Positions 18,149 to 25,910 of a DNA stretch of 64,000 nucleotides are shown here, piece after piece. Source of the DNA: Methanospirillum stamsii (GTDB lineage Archaea; Halobacteriota; Methanomicrobia; Methanomicrobiales; Methanospirillaceae); contig NZ_CP176366.1 of the NCBI RefSeq assembly GCF_046244385.1, forward strand, positions 1,178,001 through 1,242,000. Direction: 5' to 3'. The notes below the pieces were generated by a model. The model was not told the DNA's origin. It made no database searches and was given only the letters and a program-made list of their open reading frames with translations. A program made the position numbers and the translations under genes. Every line of letters starts with the position of its first letter. The stretch's first letter is position 1.

Positions 18149-19561
18149 ATGAGAATTTGTTTCATCATGAAAGGGATAATTTTTATTTTTTTAGTGGTAT
18201 TCCTGATTCAGGGTTCTGCAGCAAATATTGTGTTCCCTCCTGAACAGGGGCCGTATACCGGCGATTATGTATTCATCAATGAACCCGGACGGTATACCCT
18301 TGAAGAAAATGTCACTCATTCTTACCCGGTCGGGGTAATCATCACCTCTTCATCAGTAATTCTTGATGGACAGGATAGATACATCAGTCCTGCAAAAACG
18401 GGAGAACCTGTGGTGGGTATTTGGATAAGCCGAACAGATAGCGAAGGAAATCCGGTAACTGGTGTACGGGTTCTGAACTGTAATATTGAAGATGAGGTAA
18501 CAGGTATCTATGTCGAGGGTGCAGATTCATCAGAATTTCCCTGGGGAAGCAGAACGATTGAGGATAATATTCATGAAAGTTTCTCAAACAGGGATGTAAA
18601 GTTTACCAATGTGCGGGTAACCGGATGCAGAAACGGAATTGGAGTATATGATTCTGGTAAACCGGCAATTTTCCAATCAGATATCAGGAATAATGAAAAA
18701 GGACTCATAGTATCCGGAGGTTCTCCTGAGATAAAGGATCTTGTGATAACAAACAATTCAGTATCAGGAATTACCATTCAAGAAACCTCCGGGGGAGAAA
18801 TTTCCGGATGTAAAATAGAGGGGAACACCAAAGCTGGGATTGTCCTGGAAAATGTATCCGAAGTCCGGATATGGAACAATATTCTTGATAATTATCAAAA
18901 TATTGAAAGTTTAAATAGCAAAGACGTAATCCTGAACACGACTTTGATAAACCAGACCAATATAATAAACGGACCAGTTACCGGAGGAAATCTCTGGTCC
19001 CAGGCAGGAACACCGGTTTATAAATCCCACCAGATAAGTGATGAGAATTTGGACGGAATCGGTGATTCTCCCTTTATTACGGATAAGGATCTGACAGATT
19101 ATTACCCTCTTATTCCATCAGGAACTGGTTTTTCTCCCGATAACAAAGTTATTCAGGATATTCCGGAAGTAATGCCGGCTATAACCCCTGAACCAGTTTC
19201 CACTCCTATGTCAATAATTACCGGAATTCATGCTGCCATTTCAGGAGATACAATTCCTGCCGAGATGAAAACTAACACCAGGTATGAGGCCGGACTAATA
19301 ATGGTCAATGACGGATCTGATGACTGGCTCCAGATGCATGCTATCGGAATTAAGGCTTACAAAGATGCGGCTATTTGGGGACCGGAGTGGATGCCTGTTC
19401 CTTCAGATGTACCCTCAAAAAAATCCTGTACCATAAGTTTCCCGATACAGACACCAGATGAACCAGGAACATATGAACTGCAATACCAGGCAATCCGGAT
19501 GGGGCAGGGTGTCTCAACCACCTTTGGAAGACCATACAAAAAAGTTGTTACGATAATCTAA
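18149..19561 (+). CDS. Secreted parallel beta-helix (NosD/CASH-like) surface protein
   Basis: I chose ATG 18149, preceded by GGGAGAAG and giving a signal peptide (MRICFIMKGIIFIFLVVF ... GSAANI); an in-frame ATG at 18122 would add nine residues. About 470 residues. From about residue 80 to 290 there are right-handed beta-helix rungs of the type VTGIYVEG, RNGIGVYDS, EKGLIVSGG and VSGITIQE, as in NosD and carbohydrate-binding CASH domains. The last 110 residues form a separate beta-sandwich-like domain with conserved Trp (SDDWLQMHA, AIWGPEWMPV) and GTYELQYQAI, resembling a Nbr1-type Ig-like fold. No anchor is evident. Extracellular polysaccharide binding is a guess. Confidence 0.8.
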   Translation: MRICFIMKGIIFIFLVVFLIQGSAANIVFPPEQGPYTGDYVFINEPGRYTLEENVTHSYPVGVIITSSSVILDGQDRYISPAKTGEPVVGIWISRTDSEGNPVTGVRVLNCNIEDEVTGIYVEGADSSEFPWGSRTIEDNIHESFSNRDVKFTNVRVTGCRNGIGVYDSGKPAIFQSDIRNNEKGLIVSGGSPEIKDLVITNNSVSGITIQETSGGEISGCKIEGNTKAGIVLENVSEVRIWNNILDNYQNIESLNSKDVILNTTLINQTNIINGPVTGGNLWSQAGTPVYKSHQISDENLDGIGDSPFITDKDLTDYYPLIPSGTGFSPDNKVIQDIPEVMPAITPEPVSTPMSIITGIHAAISGDTIPAEMKTNTRYEAGLIMVNDGSDDWLQMHAIGIKAYKDAAIWGPEWMPVPSDVPSKKSCTISFPIQTPDEPGTYELQYQAIRMGQGVSTTFGRPYKKVVTII

Positions 19562-19577
19562 ACCTTGAAAATGAGAA

Positions 19578-19895
19578 TTAGTATCTACGGCCTCCGCCGT
19601 ATCCACCGCCACGGTTGTACCCGCCACCTCCGGATCCACCACGGTCAAATTCCCGTCGTGGCTGCATAGGTCTGGCTTCATCAATTCTCATTGTTCTTCC
19701 TTCGAAGACGGTCTGGTTAAGGGCATCCATCGCTGCTTGTGCTTCTTCGCTGGTGGCCATTTCCACAAATCCAAACCCTTTCTGCTCGATGATTTTTACG
19801 CTGACAACTTCACCATACGCAGAGAACAGGTCCCTGAGCTGGTCTTCTTTTATGGAATACGTCAGATTACCGACGTACAGTCTCTTTCCTTCCAT
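19578..19895 (-). CDS. RRM RNA-binding protein with glycine-rich tail
   Basis: About 105 residues starting MEGKRLYVGNLTYS; an upstream in-frame ATG at 19919 would add eight residues. A single RNA-recognition motif is complete: RNP2 is LYVGNL and RNP1 is GFGFVEMA in the position KGFGFVEM. The tail is arginine/glycine-rich (RGGSGGGGYNRGGGYGGG, ending RRY). This layout matches the small glycine-rich RNA-binding proteins of cyanobacteria and plants, often cold-induced. RRM proteins are uncommon in archaea, so acquisition by transfer is plausible. It ends 16 bp from the convergent beta-helix gene. Confidence 0.88.
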   Translation of the reverse strand: MEGKRLYVGNLTYSIKEDQLRDLFSAYGEVVSVKIIEQKGFGFVEMATSEEAQAAMDALNQTVFEGRTMRIDEARPMQPRREFDRGGSGGGGYNRGGGYGGGRRY

Positions 19896-20067
19896 ATGGA
19901 TCTCACAATACCGGTGCATAACGCAGATGACAACAAAGATACATTGTTTTTCTGTGTGTCATGATGCCGGACATAGCAACTAAGTAGCCTGCCACCAGCA
20001 GGAAGCGTTCCATTACTATTCAGGACTATACTGCGTCTGCAATGTATCAATGGGTATCACTTATTTA

Positions 20068-21348
20068 TCAGTATTTCTCACTATCAGAAACATCAGGAGA
20101 TTTAAAGAGATCCCGTACCATTTTCACCGCACAAAGATCCCCACACATCGAGCAGGTCTCATTCTCCGGATCCCGACCATGGATTTCACGTGCAGTTTTT
20201 GGAAATAATGCGAGACTGAATTGTTTTTCCCAATCCAGTTTCTGGCGTGCCTCTCCCATTAACCTCTCCCGGTTACATGCATCAGGTCTTCCAGATAGCA
20301 GGTCACCAACATGTGCTGCAAGTACCGCAGCCCGAGTACCCTCAGCAATGTCATGTACCCGTGGCAGGGCAAGGTGCTCACTGGGTGAGACCATACAGAG
20401 GAAATTTGCCCCGTATTTACAGGCAATAGCCCCGCCGATAGCTCCGGCAACATGGTCATATCCGGCAGCGATGTCGGTAACCAGGGGGCCGAGCAGGTAG
20501 AGGGGAGCATTTCTGGTCAGTTCCTTTATCATCCTGACATTGTACCCAATCTGTTCGAGGGGCATATGACCCGGACCTTCTATCATCCGGGGAACACCTA
20601 AATCATGTGATCTTCTGGCAAGACGACCGAGGTTTAGATATTCGACGGTCTTTGCTTCCCGTACTGCGTCTTCATAACAACCAGGCCGCATGCCATCTCC
20701 CAGGCTTGCAACAACCCCATATTCAGAGAGAATTTCACAAAGATAATCAAACTCAGTCCAAAGGGGATTATCTTCTTCTCTTGCCGCCATCATTGCGACA
20801 TGAAAGGCTCCTCCCCTTGACACAACGCCCATCCTTCGGGGATCTTCGCAAAGCGAAGAGAATACTTCCTGGTTCACCCCACAATGAAGGGTAAGAAAAT
20901 CTACTCCCTCCTTACACTGATCCCTGATAACCCGGAAAAGGAGGTCAGCATCCACATCTACTGCATTGCCTGCTCTCCGGACTGCTTCATACACCGGGAC
21001 CGTTCCGACCGGAACAGGAAATGACAATATCATCCGGCGGATTGCTGTCAGATCCCCTCCCGTAGAGAGATCCATTAAGGTGTGAGCGCCTTCTGATAGT
21101 GCCGATTGTGCCTTTTCACGCTCCAGATCAGGGCTGCAGAGATCCTGCGAGGTCCCCACATTGACATTTACTTTAACCTTTGTTGCTTCACCAATTGCAA
21201 GAGGTGGATGCTCCCTGATTGTATTATGAGGAATTACCACCCTTCCCTGCTCTATCAATCGCAATAACCGGTCTTCCTCGATTGATTCTGTTTGAGCAAT
21301 GGTACGAAGGACTGACTGGTCAGGTAGGTAATCCCGGGTATTCACCAT
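20068..21348 (-). CDS. thiC: Phosphomethylpyrimidine synthase ThiC
   Basis: 426 residues, the typical archaeal length. Diagnostic segments are SLGDGMRPGCYEDA, MIEGPGHMPLEQI and the C-terminal radical SAM cluster motif CSMCGDLCAVK (CX2CX4C). ThiC converts aminoimidazole ribotide to the HMP phosphate moiety of thiamine. The start is only 7 bp from the start of the divergent MBL-fold gene, so there is no room for a thiamine riboswitch leader in front of the coding region. Confidence 0.95.
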   Translation of the reverse strand: MVNTRDYLPDQSVLRTIAQTESIEEDRLLRLIEQGRVVIPHNTIREHPPLAIGEATKVKVNVNVGTSQDLCSPDLEREKAQSALSEGAHTLMDLSTGGDLTAIRRMILSFPVPVGTVPVYEAVRRAGNAVDVDADLLFRVIRDQCKEGVDFLTLHCGVNQEVFSSLCEDPRRMGVVSRGGAFHVAMMAAREEDNPLWTEFDYLCEILSEYGVVASLGDGMRPGCYEDAVREAKTVEYLNLGRLARRSHDLGVPRMIEGPGHMPLEQIGYNVRMIKELTRNAPLYLLGPLVTDIAAGYDHVAGAIGGAIACKYGANFLCMVSPSEHLALPRVHDIAEGTRAAVLAAHVGDLLSGRPDACNRERLMGEARQKLDWEKQFSLALFPKTAREIHGRDPENETCSMCGDLCAVKMVRDLFKSPDVSDSEKY

Positions 21349-21355
21349 ATCTTAC

Positions 21356-21991
21356 ATGTTGTATGCAAGGGAATATGATAGTCACATGGCTGTGAAATTC
21401 ATCCCTGGAGGGGGTATGTACGCAAATGCCTATGTTGCACGGGAAACAGTCCTCGTTGATGCGGGAGTGACACCCATGGCTATTGAGGCGCATCGGGACT
21501 CAATCACCCATATCATCCTGACTCATTGCCATTTTGACCATATTGCATATCTTCCGGTAATTCAGAAGATGACAGGTGCAAAGGTATGCATACATGAAGC
21601 AGATGCAGAAGGACTCCGGAATGACAACTTAAGTCTTTCAATGCATTTTGGTGCTCATTCTCCCGGAATTATTCCAGATATTATCCTTCAGGACGGAGAT
21701 ATCATTGAGGGGTATAAAATAATCCACACACCCGGGCACACCCCCGGAAGCATCTGTCTGTATGATGCAGAATCTAGAGACCTGATATCAGGTGACACGG
21801 TCTTTTCAGATGGAGCATTCGGCAGATACGATTTTCCCGGTGGGAGCAAAAGCACCCTGGCACAATCGCTTGAAAAACTGACCACCCTGAAAGTCGGGGG
21901 ACTTTATCCTGGTCATGGTATTCCGACACGGGAAAATGGAGAACGTTTCATCAGGGCTGCGGCGACCCTGATTCATTCCACTTATGGATAA
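21356..21991 (+). CDS. Metallo-beta-lactamase-fold hydrolase (glyoxalase II-like)
   Basis: 211 residues with the zinc-binding motif THCHFDH near residue 58, then HTPGHTPGS, SGDTVF and a final PGHG. This is the arrangement of hydroxyacylglutathione hydrolase-like proteins, which split thioesters; the archaeal substrate is unknown. An in-frame ATG at 21386 is an alternative start and would leave more room for the divergent thiC promoter. The 3' end overlaps the next gene by 8 bp. Confidence 0.82.
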   Translation: MLYAREYDSHMAVKFIPGGGMYANAYVARETVLVDAGVTPMAIEAHRDSITHIILTHCHFDHIAYLPVIQKMTGAKVCIHEADAEGLRNDNLSLSMHFGAHSPGIIPDIILQDGDIIEGYKIIHTPGHTPGSICLYDAESRDLISGDTVFSDGAFGRYDFPGGSKSTLAQSLEKLTTLKVGGLYPGHGIPTRENGERFIRAAATLIHSTYG

Positions 21992-22460
21992 GGGCGTATA
22001 TGTACTCCTCATAGAGACGAAGGCCTGTACTATTAAGGCCGGCTCTCTTGGTTCAGTTTTTATCCGGCAGGGATGGCACGCTTATGTCGGATCGGCTCTT
22101 GGAACCGGAGGGTTTGCCAGGGTACAAAGACATCTCAATCTAAACAGGAACAAAGACAAAAACCCCAGATGGCATATCGATTACCTCCTCCTTTCCCCAC
22201 TATGCTCTGTGAAAAACGTGTACTGTATTATTACTGACAAAAGGCTCGAATGCGTTGTTGCAGCGGGAATAGAAGGAGAAGAAATCCCTCATTTTGGTTC
22301 ATCTGATTGTTCATGTAAAAGTCATCTTTTTTACTTCCCTGACAACCCGCATAAAAACCTGCTCGCATCACTGAATGAAATATCAGGACAATACAAGACC
22401 GAAGCAGATCCTTGTACCATACTATCCCGGGAGATCCTTCCAGGGAAGGGAATAGTATAA
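21984..22460 (+). CDS. DUF123/Uri-type GIY-YIG-like endonuclease family protein
   Basis: 158 residues. The N-terminus GVYVLLIETKACTIKAG and the segment WHAYVGSALGTGGFARVQRH replace the GIY and YIG strands of the nuclease fold, and HIDYLL follows, as in the archaeal Uri-like family. A late GSSDCSCKSHLFYF segment carries cysteines and histidine that could bind metal. Members occur alone or fused to endonuclease III; a DNA-processing role is presumed and has not been shown for this group as far as I know. It overlaps the preceding MBL gene by 8 bp. Confidence 0.8.
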   Translation: MDKGVYVLLIETKACTIKAGSLGSVFIRQGWHAYVGSALGTGGFARVQRHLNLNRNKDKNPRWHIDYLLLSPLCSVKNVYCIITDKRLECVVAAGIEGEEIPHFGSSDCSCKSHLFYFPDNPHKNLLASLNEISGQYKTEADPCTILSREILPGKGIV

Positions 22461-22513
22461 TTATACAGGGATCAGATACCTCCACACAGCCACTTTTAAA
22501 CAGAGGTCCTATG

Positions 22514-23533
22514 ATGATTAAAGTTGCAGTGAACGGATATGGAACCATTGGAAAGCGGGTTGCAGATGCTGTGGCAGCTCAAAAAGACATGGAGATTATC
22601 GGTGTCTCCAAAACAAAACCTTCATCTGAAGCCCTGATTGCAGTCCAGAGAGGATACCCGATTTATATTGCAGATCTCAGTAAAAAGGACGCATTCGAAA
22701 AGGCAGGAATTCCCGTGGCCGGTTCAGTGGAAGAGATGCTGAAAAAGGCAGATGTAATTGTGGACGGGACTCCCGGAGGGGTGGGAGAAACGAACAAGAA
22801 ACTCTATGAAAAAGCAGGAGTCAAAGCCATCTGGCAGGGGGGAGAAGACCATGAAGTTGCCGGATTTTCTTTTAATGCACATGCAAATTACAAAGACGCT
22901 ATCGGAAGGCAGTTTGTCAGGGTTGTCTCCTGCAACACCACCGGTCTCTGCCGGGTAATTAAGGTGGTAGATGATGCTTTTGGAGTTGTAAAAGTTAGAG
23001 CAGTCATGGTCAGGCGGGGCGCAGATCCCCATGTTGTGAAGAAAGGCCCGATAGATGCTGTAGTCCTCGACCCGCCCACCATCCCCAGCCACCATGGGCC
23101 GGATTTAAACACAGTACTTCCTCATATCAATATCGTCACTATGGCCATGATTGTGCCTACGACACAGATGCATATGCATGCCATCACCATGGAGCTGAAA
23201 AAAGATGCGTCCCGTGATGAAATACTTGCAATCATGAGAAAACATAATCGTATCGGACTAATACAGCCAAAGACTGCCATCAAGAGCACTGCAGAACTAA
23301 AAGAATATGTTATGGATATGGGGAGACCCAGGTCTGACCTCTGGGAAAACGGGGTTTTTGAAGCTTCAGTCAATATGGTTGGAAAAGAGCTCTTCTTCTT
23401 CCAGGCCATTCACCAGGAAGCAGATGTTGTCATCGAGAACGTGGATGCAATCCGCGCGATGATGGGTGAAGTAAAAGACCCGGAGACATCCATAAGGATG
23501 ACGAATGAGGCTTTGCAGTTTACTGCCCTCTAA
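22514..23533 (+). CDS. gap: Glyceraldehyde-3-phosphate dehydrogenase, archaeal type
   Basis: 339 residues from MIKVAVNGYGTIGKRVADAV. An AGAGGT element sits about 6 bp before ATG 22514; ATG 22511 is equally possible, while longer in-frame starts lack support. The Rossmann glycine motif NGYGTIGKR and the catalytic Cys in SCNTTGLCR (about residue 140) are intact. The archaeal enzyme uses NAD or NADP and serves mainly gluconeogenesis in methanogens. No partner glycolytic gene is adjacent. Confidence 0.95.
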   Translation: MIKVAVNGYGTIGKRVADAVAAQKDMEIIGVSKTKPSSEALIAVQRGYPIYIADLSKKDAFEKAGIPVAGSVEEMLKKADVIVDGTPGGVGETNKKLYEKAGVKAIWQGGEDHEVAGFSFNAHANYKDAIGRQFVRVVSCNTTGLCRVIKVVDDAFGVVKVRAVMVRRGADPHVVKKGPIDAVVLDPPTIPSHHGPDLNTVLPHINIVTMAMIVPTTQMHMHAITMELKKDASRDEILAIMRKHNRIGLIQPKTAIKSTAELKEYVMDMGRPRSDLWENGVFEASVNMVGKELFFFQAIHQEADVVIENVDAIRAMMGEVKDPETSIRMTNEALQFTAL

Positions 23534-23575
23534 CCACTCATCCTATTATCACGGTATAGCACAAACCTCTTGAGA

Positions 23576-24517
23576 ATGGATACATACGCCCGTGTAATAC
23601 GGAACACGGTCGAGGTTGTTACTGACGAGGAACTGCGTTCCATCCTTGACCGTCCGGTCAAAAAGGTGTACGCAGGATACGAACCAAGTGGAGAGATCCA
23701 TCTTGGGCATCTTGTTACCATCAATAAACTGATCGACCTGAAAGAAGCAGGTTTTGAAGTAACTGTTCTTCTTGCTGACCTCCATGCTTTTCTGAACCGG
23801 AAAGGGACCATGGAGGAGGTTCGAAAACTGGCAGAGTATAACCGCCGTTGTTTTGAAGGTCTGGGCCTTACTGATGTCAAATATGTTCTGGGATCCAGCT
23901 TCCAGCTCTCCCCCGAATATCAGCTTCTGGTACACGAACTCTCCCAGGCGATTACCCTGAACCGGGCCAAGCGGAGCATGGACGAAGTAGGCAGACAGAT
24001 GGATAACCCGACAGTCTCTCAGATGGTCTATCCTATTATGCAGATGGCTGACATTGCACTCCTTGGTGTTGATGCAGCACTCGGTGGAATTGACCAGCGG
24101 AAGATCCACATGCTGGCACGGGAATACCTTCCGGCGAAAAATTATCCATCTCCGGTCTGCATTCATGTGCCTATTCTCCATGGACTTGACGGAAAGAAGA
24201 TGTCATCCTCTCAGGGGAATTATATCTCCGTCGCAGAGTCAGAGGATGATATCAGAAAAAAGATGAAAAAAGCATTTTGCCCGCCTGAACTTGAGGATAA
24301 TCCGGTCCTTCAGGTCTTGCAGCATCATATCTTCCCACGGCTTGAAACCGTGACCGTTGAGCGTCCGGAAAAGTTCGGAGGTAACCGTTCTTTTGGATCA
24401 TACGAGGAGATGGAACAGGCATATGCAAAAGGAGAGATCCATCCGGCCGACCTGAAAGCTGCTGTTGCAGAGGGTCTTGTAACAATTCTTGCACCGGTCC
24501 GTGAATATCTAAAATAA
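23576..24517 (+). CDS. tyrS: Tyrosyl-tRNA synthetase, archaeal type
   Basis: 313 residues from MDTYARVIRNTVEVV; a TTG two codons upstream is the only longer option and no clear ribosome-binding site is seen for either. Class I signatures are EIHLGHLVT (HIGH-like) and GKKMSSSQGNY (KMSKS-like). The length and the absence of an S4 domain match the archaeal/eukaryotic form. It charges tRNA-Tyr. The rio1 gene follows 13 bp downstream. Confidence 0.94.
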   Translation: MDTYARVIRNTVEVVTDEELRSILDRPVKKVYAGYEPSGEIHLGHLVTINKLIDLKEAGFEVTVLLADLHAFLNRKGTMEEVRKLAEYNRRCFEGLGLTDVKYVLGSSFQLSPEYQLLVHELSQAITLNRAKRSMDEVGRQMDNPTVSQMVYPIMQMADIALLGVDAALGGIDQRKIHMLAREYLPAKNYPSPVCIHVPILHGLDGKKMSSSQGNYISVAESEDDIRKKMKKAFCPPELEDNPVLQVLQHHIFPRLETVTVERPEKFGGNRSFGSYEEMEQAYAKGEIHPADLKAAVAEGLVTILAPVREYLK

Positions 24518-24530
24518 CCCAGGTGAATCC

Positions 24531-25301
24531 GTGAGAGATCGACACACAGATAAATTTGACAAACAGGTCGATGAACTCAGGACAAAAATCAAGGGCCTGG
24601 ACCAGTTAAAAGTGAGGGATGATGTATTTGATGAATACACCCTCCTTGGACTTTATAAGCTCCTCACAAAGGGCTGGATCAGTGCAATGGGAGGTCCGAT
24701 ATCCACCGGAAAGGAGGCAAATGTCTATCTTGCCGACCGGAATGGAACTCCCGTGGCGGTGAAGATATACCTCACAAGAACTGCCAATTTTAAAAAAATG
24801 CTGGACTACATCGCCGGTGACCGGAGGTTTATAAACATCGGGAAAAGCCGGAGAGATGTAATCTTTGCCTGGACGCGGAAAGAGTATTCAAACCTTAAAA
24901 GGGCAAAAGAAGCAGGAATCAGAGTCCCTGAACCACTGGTGTTTGACCGGAATGTTCTGGTCATGGAATATCTCGGAGATGAGAGCAGGGCATTTCCACA
25001 ACTCCGGCTGGCTGAACCTGATAATTTTCAGAGGGTTTACGACGAGTTAATCGAGGTGGTAAAAAACCTCTGGAAGACTGCAAAACTTGTCCATGGAGAC
25101 CTTTCCGAATACAATATTCTGTATGGAGAAGGACACCCGTATCTCATTGATATGGGCCAGGCAGTTACCCTGGACCACCTGAATGCTCCCGGTTTTTTAA
25201 AGCGGGATCTTGAACAATTAAACAGGTTTTTTTCCGAACGGTGCACTGTCAGGGATGTACCTGGATTACTAGAAGAATTATGTGGAACTTCACCACAATG
25301 A
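24531..25301 (+). CDS. rio1: Rio1-type serine protein kinase/ATPase
   Basis: 256 residues starting at GTG 24531, with AGGTGA about 5 bp upstream. The RIO1 nucleotide-binding loop is STGKEANVYLA, the catalytic loop is LVHGDLSEYNIL and the metal-binding loop is LIDMGQAV. In eukaryotes and archaea Rio1 acts late in small ribosomal subunit maturation. It is followed 19 bp later by a KH-domain protein of the Pno1 type, another 40S/30S assembly factor, a pairing consistent with a shared function. Confidence 0.93.
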   Translation: MRDRHTDKFDKQVDELRTKIKGLDQLKVRDDVFDEYTLLGLYKLLTKGWISAMGGPISTGKEANVYLADRNGTPVAVKIYLTRTANFKKMLDYIAGDRRFINIGKSRRDVIFAWTRKEYSNLKRAKEAGIRVPEPLVFDRNVLVMEYLGDESRAFPQLRLAEPDNFQRVYDELIEVVKNLWKTAKLVHGDLSEYNILYGEGHPYLIDMGQAVTLDHLNAPGFLKRDLEQLNRFFSERCTVRDVPGLLEELCGTSPQ

Positions 25302-25320
25302 GAAGAGAGATAGAAGATTT

Positions 25321-25860
25321 ATGCAACAGGAAACGCGAATAACCCAGGAACGCATTGGCGTTCTTATCGGGAAGAAGGGACAGACAAAGCGGGATATTGA
25401 AGAAAAAACAAAGACCCGGATCCAGGTTGACAGCGAGGAAGGCCTCGTTGTGATTGAGGGTGAAGATGCTGACGGGTTTGTCCAGGCTGTAGAAACGGTA
25501 AAAGCAATTGCACGGGGATTTTCACCTGAACGGGCATCAATTCTTCTTGATGATCCGGACCTCTACCTTGAAATCATTGAACTTAACGAGTTTGCCGGCA
25601 GTGATTCGAAAATTGAGCGAATCCGTGGAAGGATCATCGGACGGGACGGGAGGTCGAGGTCGCAGATAGAAGACATGACGGCTACTGAGATATCGGTATA
25701 CGGGAAGACTATAGCGATCATCGGAACGGTAGAACAGAGTAAGGTTGCCCGTGAAGCAGTAGAGATGCTCATCAAGGGTGTCTCCCATGAGTCGGTGTTT
25801 TCGTTCCTTGAAAAGAAAAAACGTGAATTAAAACAGGATATGATCAGTTACTACTACTAA
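25321..25860 (+). CDS. KH-domain RNA-binding protein (Pno1/Dim2-like ribosome assembly factor)
   Basis: I chose ATG 25321, giving 179 residues, the usual archaeal length; a GTG at 25282 inside rio1 would add 13 residues. Two KH-type GxxG loops are visible: IGKKGQTKRDIEEKT near residue 15 and IIGRDGRSRSQIEDMT near residue 105. The eukaryotic homologue binds the 3' end region of the small-subunit rRNA during maturation. Gene order rio1-KH supports this role here. Confidence 0.88.
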   Translation: MQQETRITQERIGVLIGKKGQTKRDIEEKTKTRIQVDSEEGLVVIEGEDADGFVQAVETVKAIARGFSPERASILLDDPDLYLEIIELNEFAGSDSKIERIRGRIIGRDGRSRSQIEDMTATEISVYGKTIAIIGTVEQSKVAREAVEMLIKGVSHESVFSFLEKKKRELKQDMISYYY

Positions 25861-25910
25861 CCTGACAGCATCATGATCCTCTTTCTCACCATTCCATACT
25901 GGTGATGTGA

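Noticed and set aside
21349..21355. Thiamine riboswitch upstream of thiC
   Set aside because: Only seven bases separate the divergent start codons, and no THI-box-like sequence is seen in the adjacent coding region.
22412..22513. Upstream extension of the GAPDH frame
   Set aside because: The added sequence overlaps the preceding gene, is not conserved-looking, and a good ribosome-binding site lies before ATG 22511/22514.
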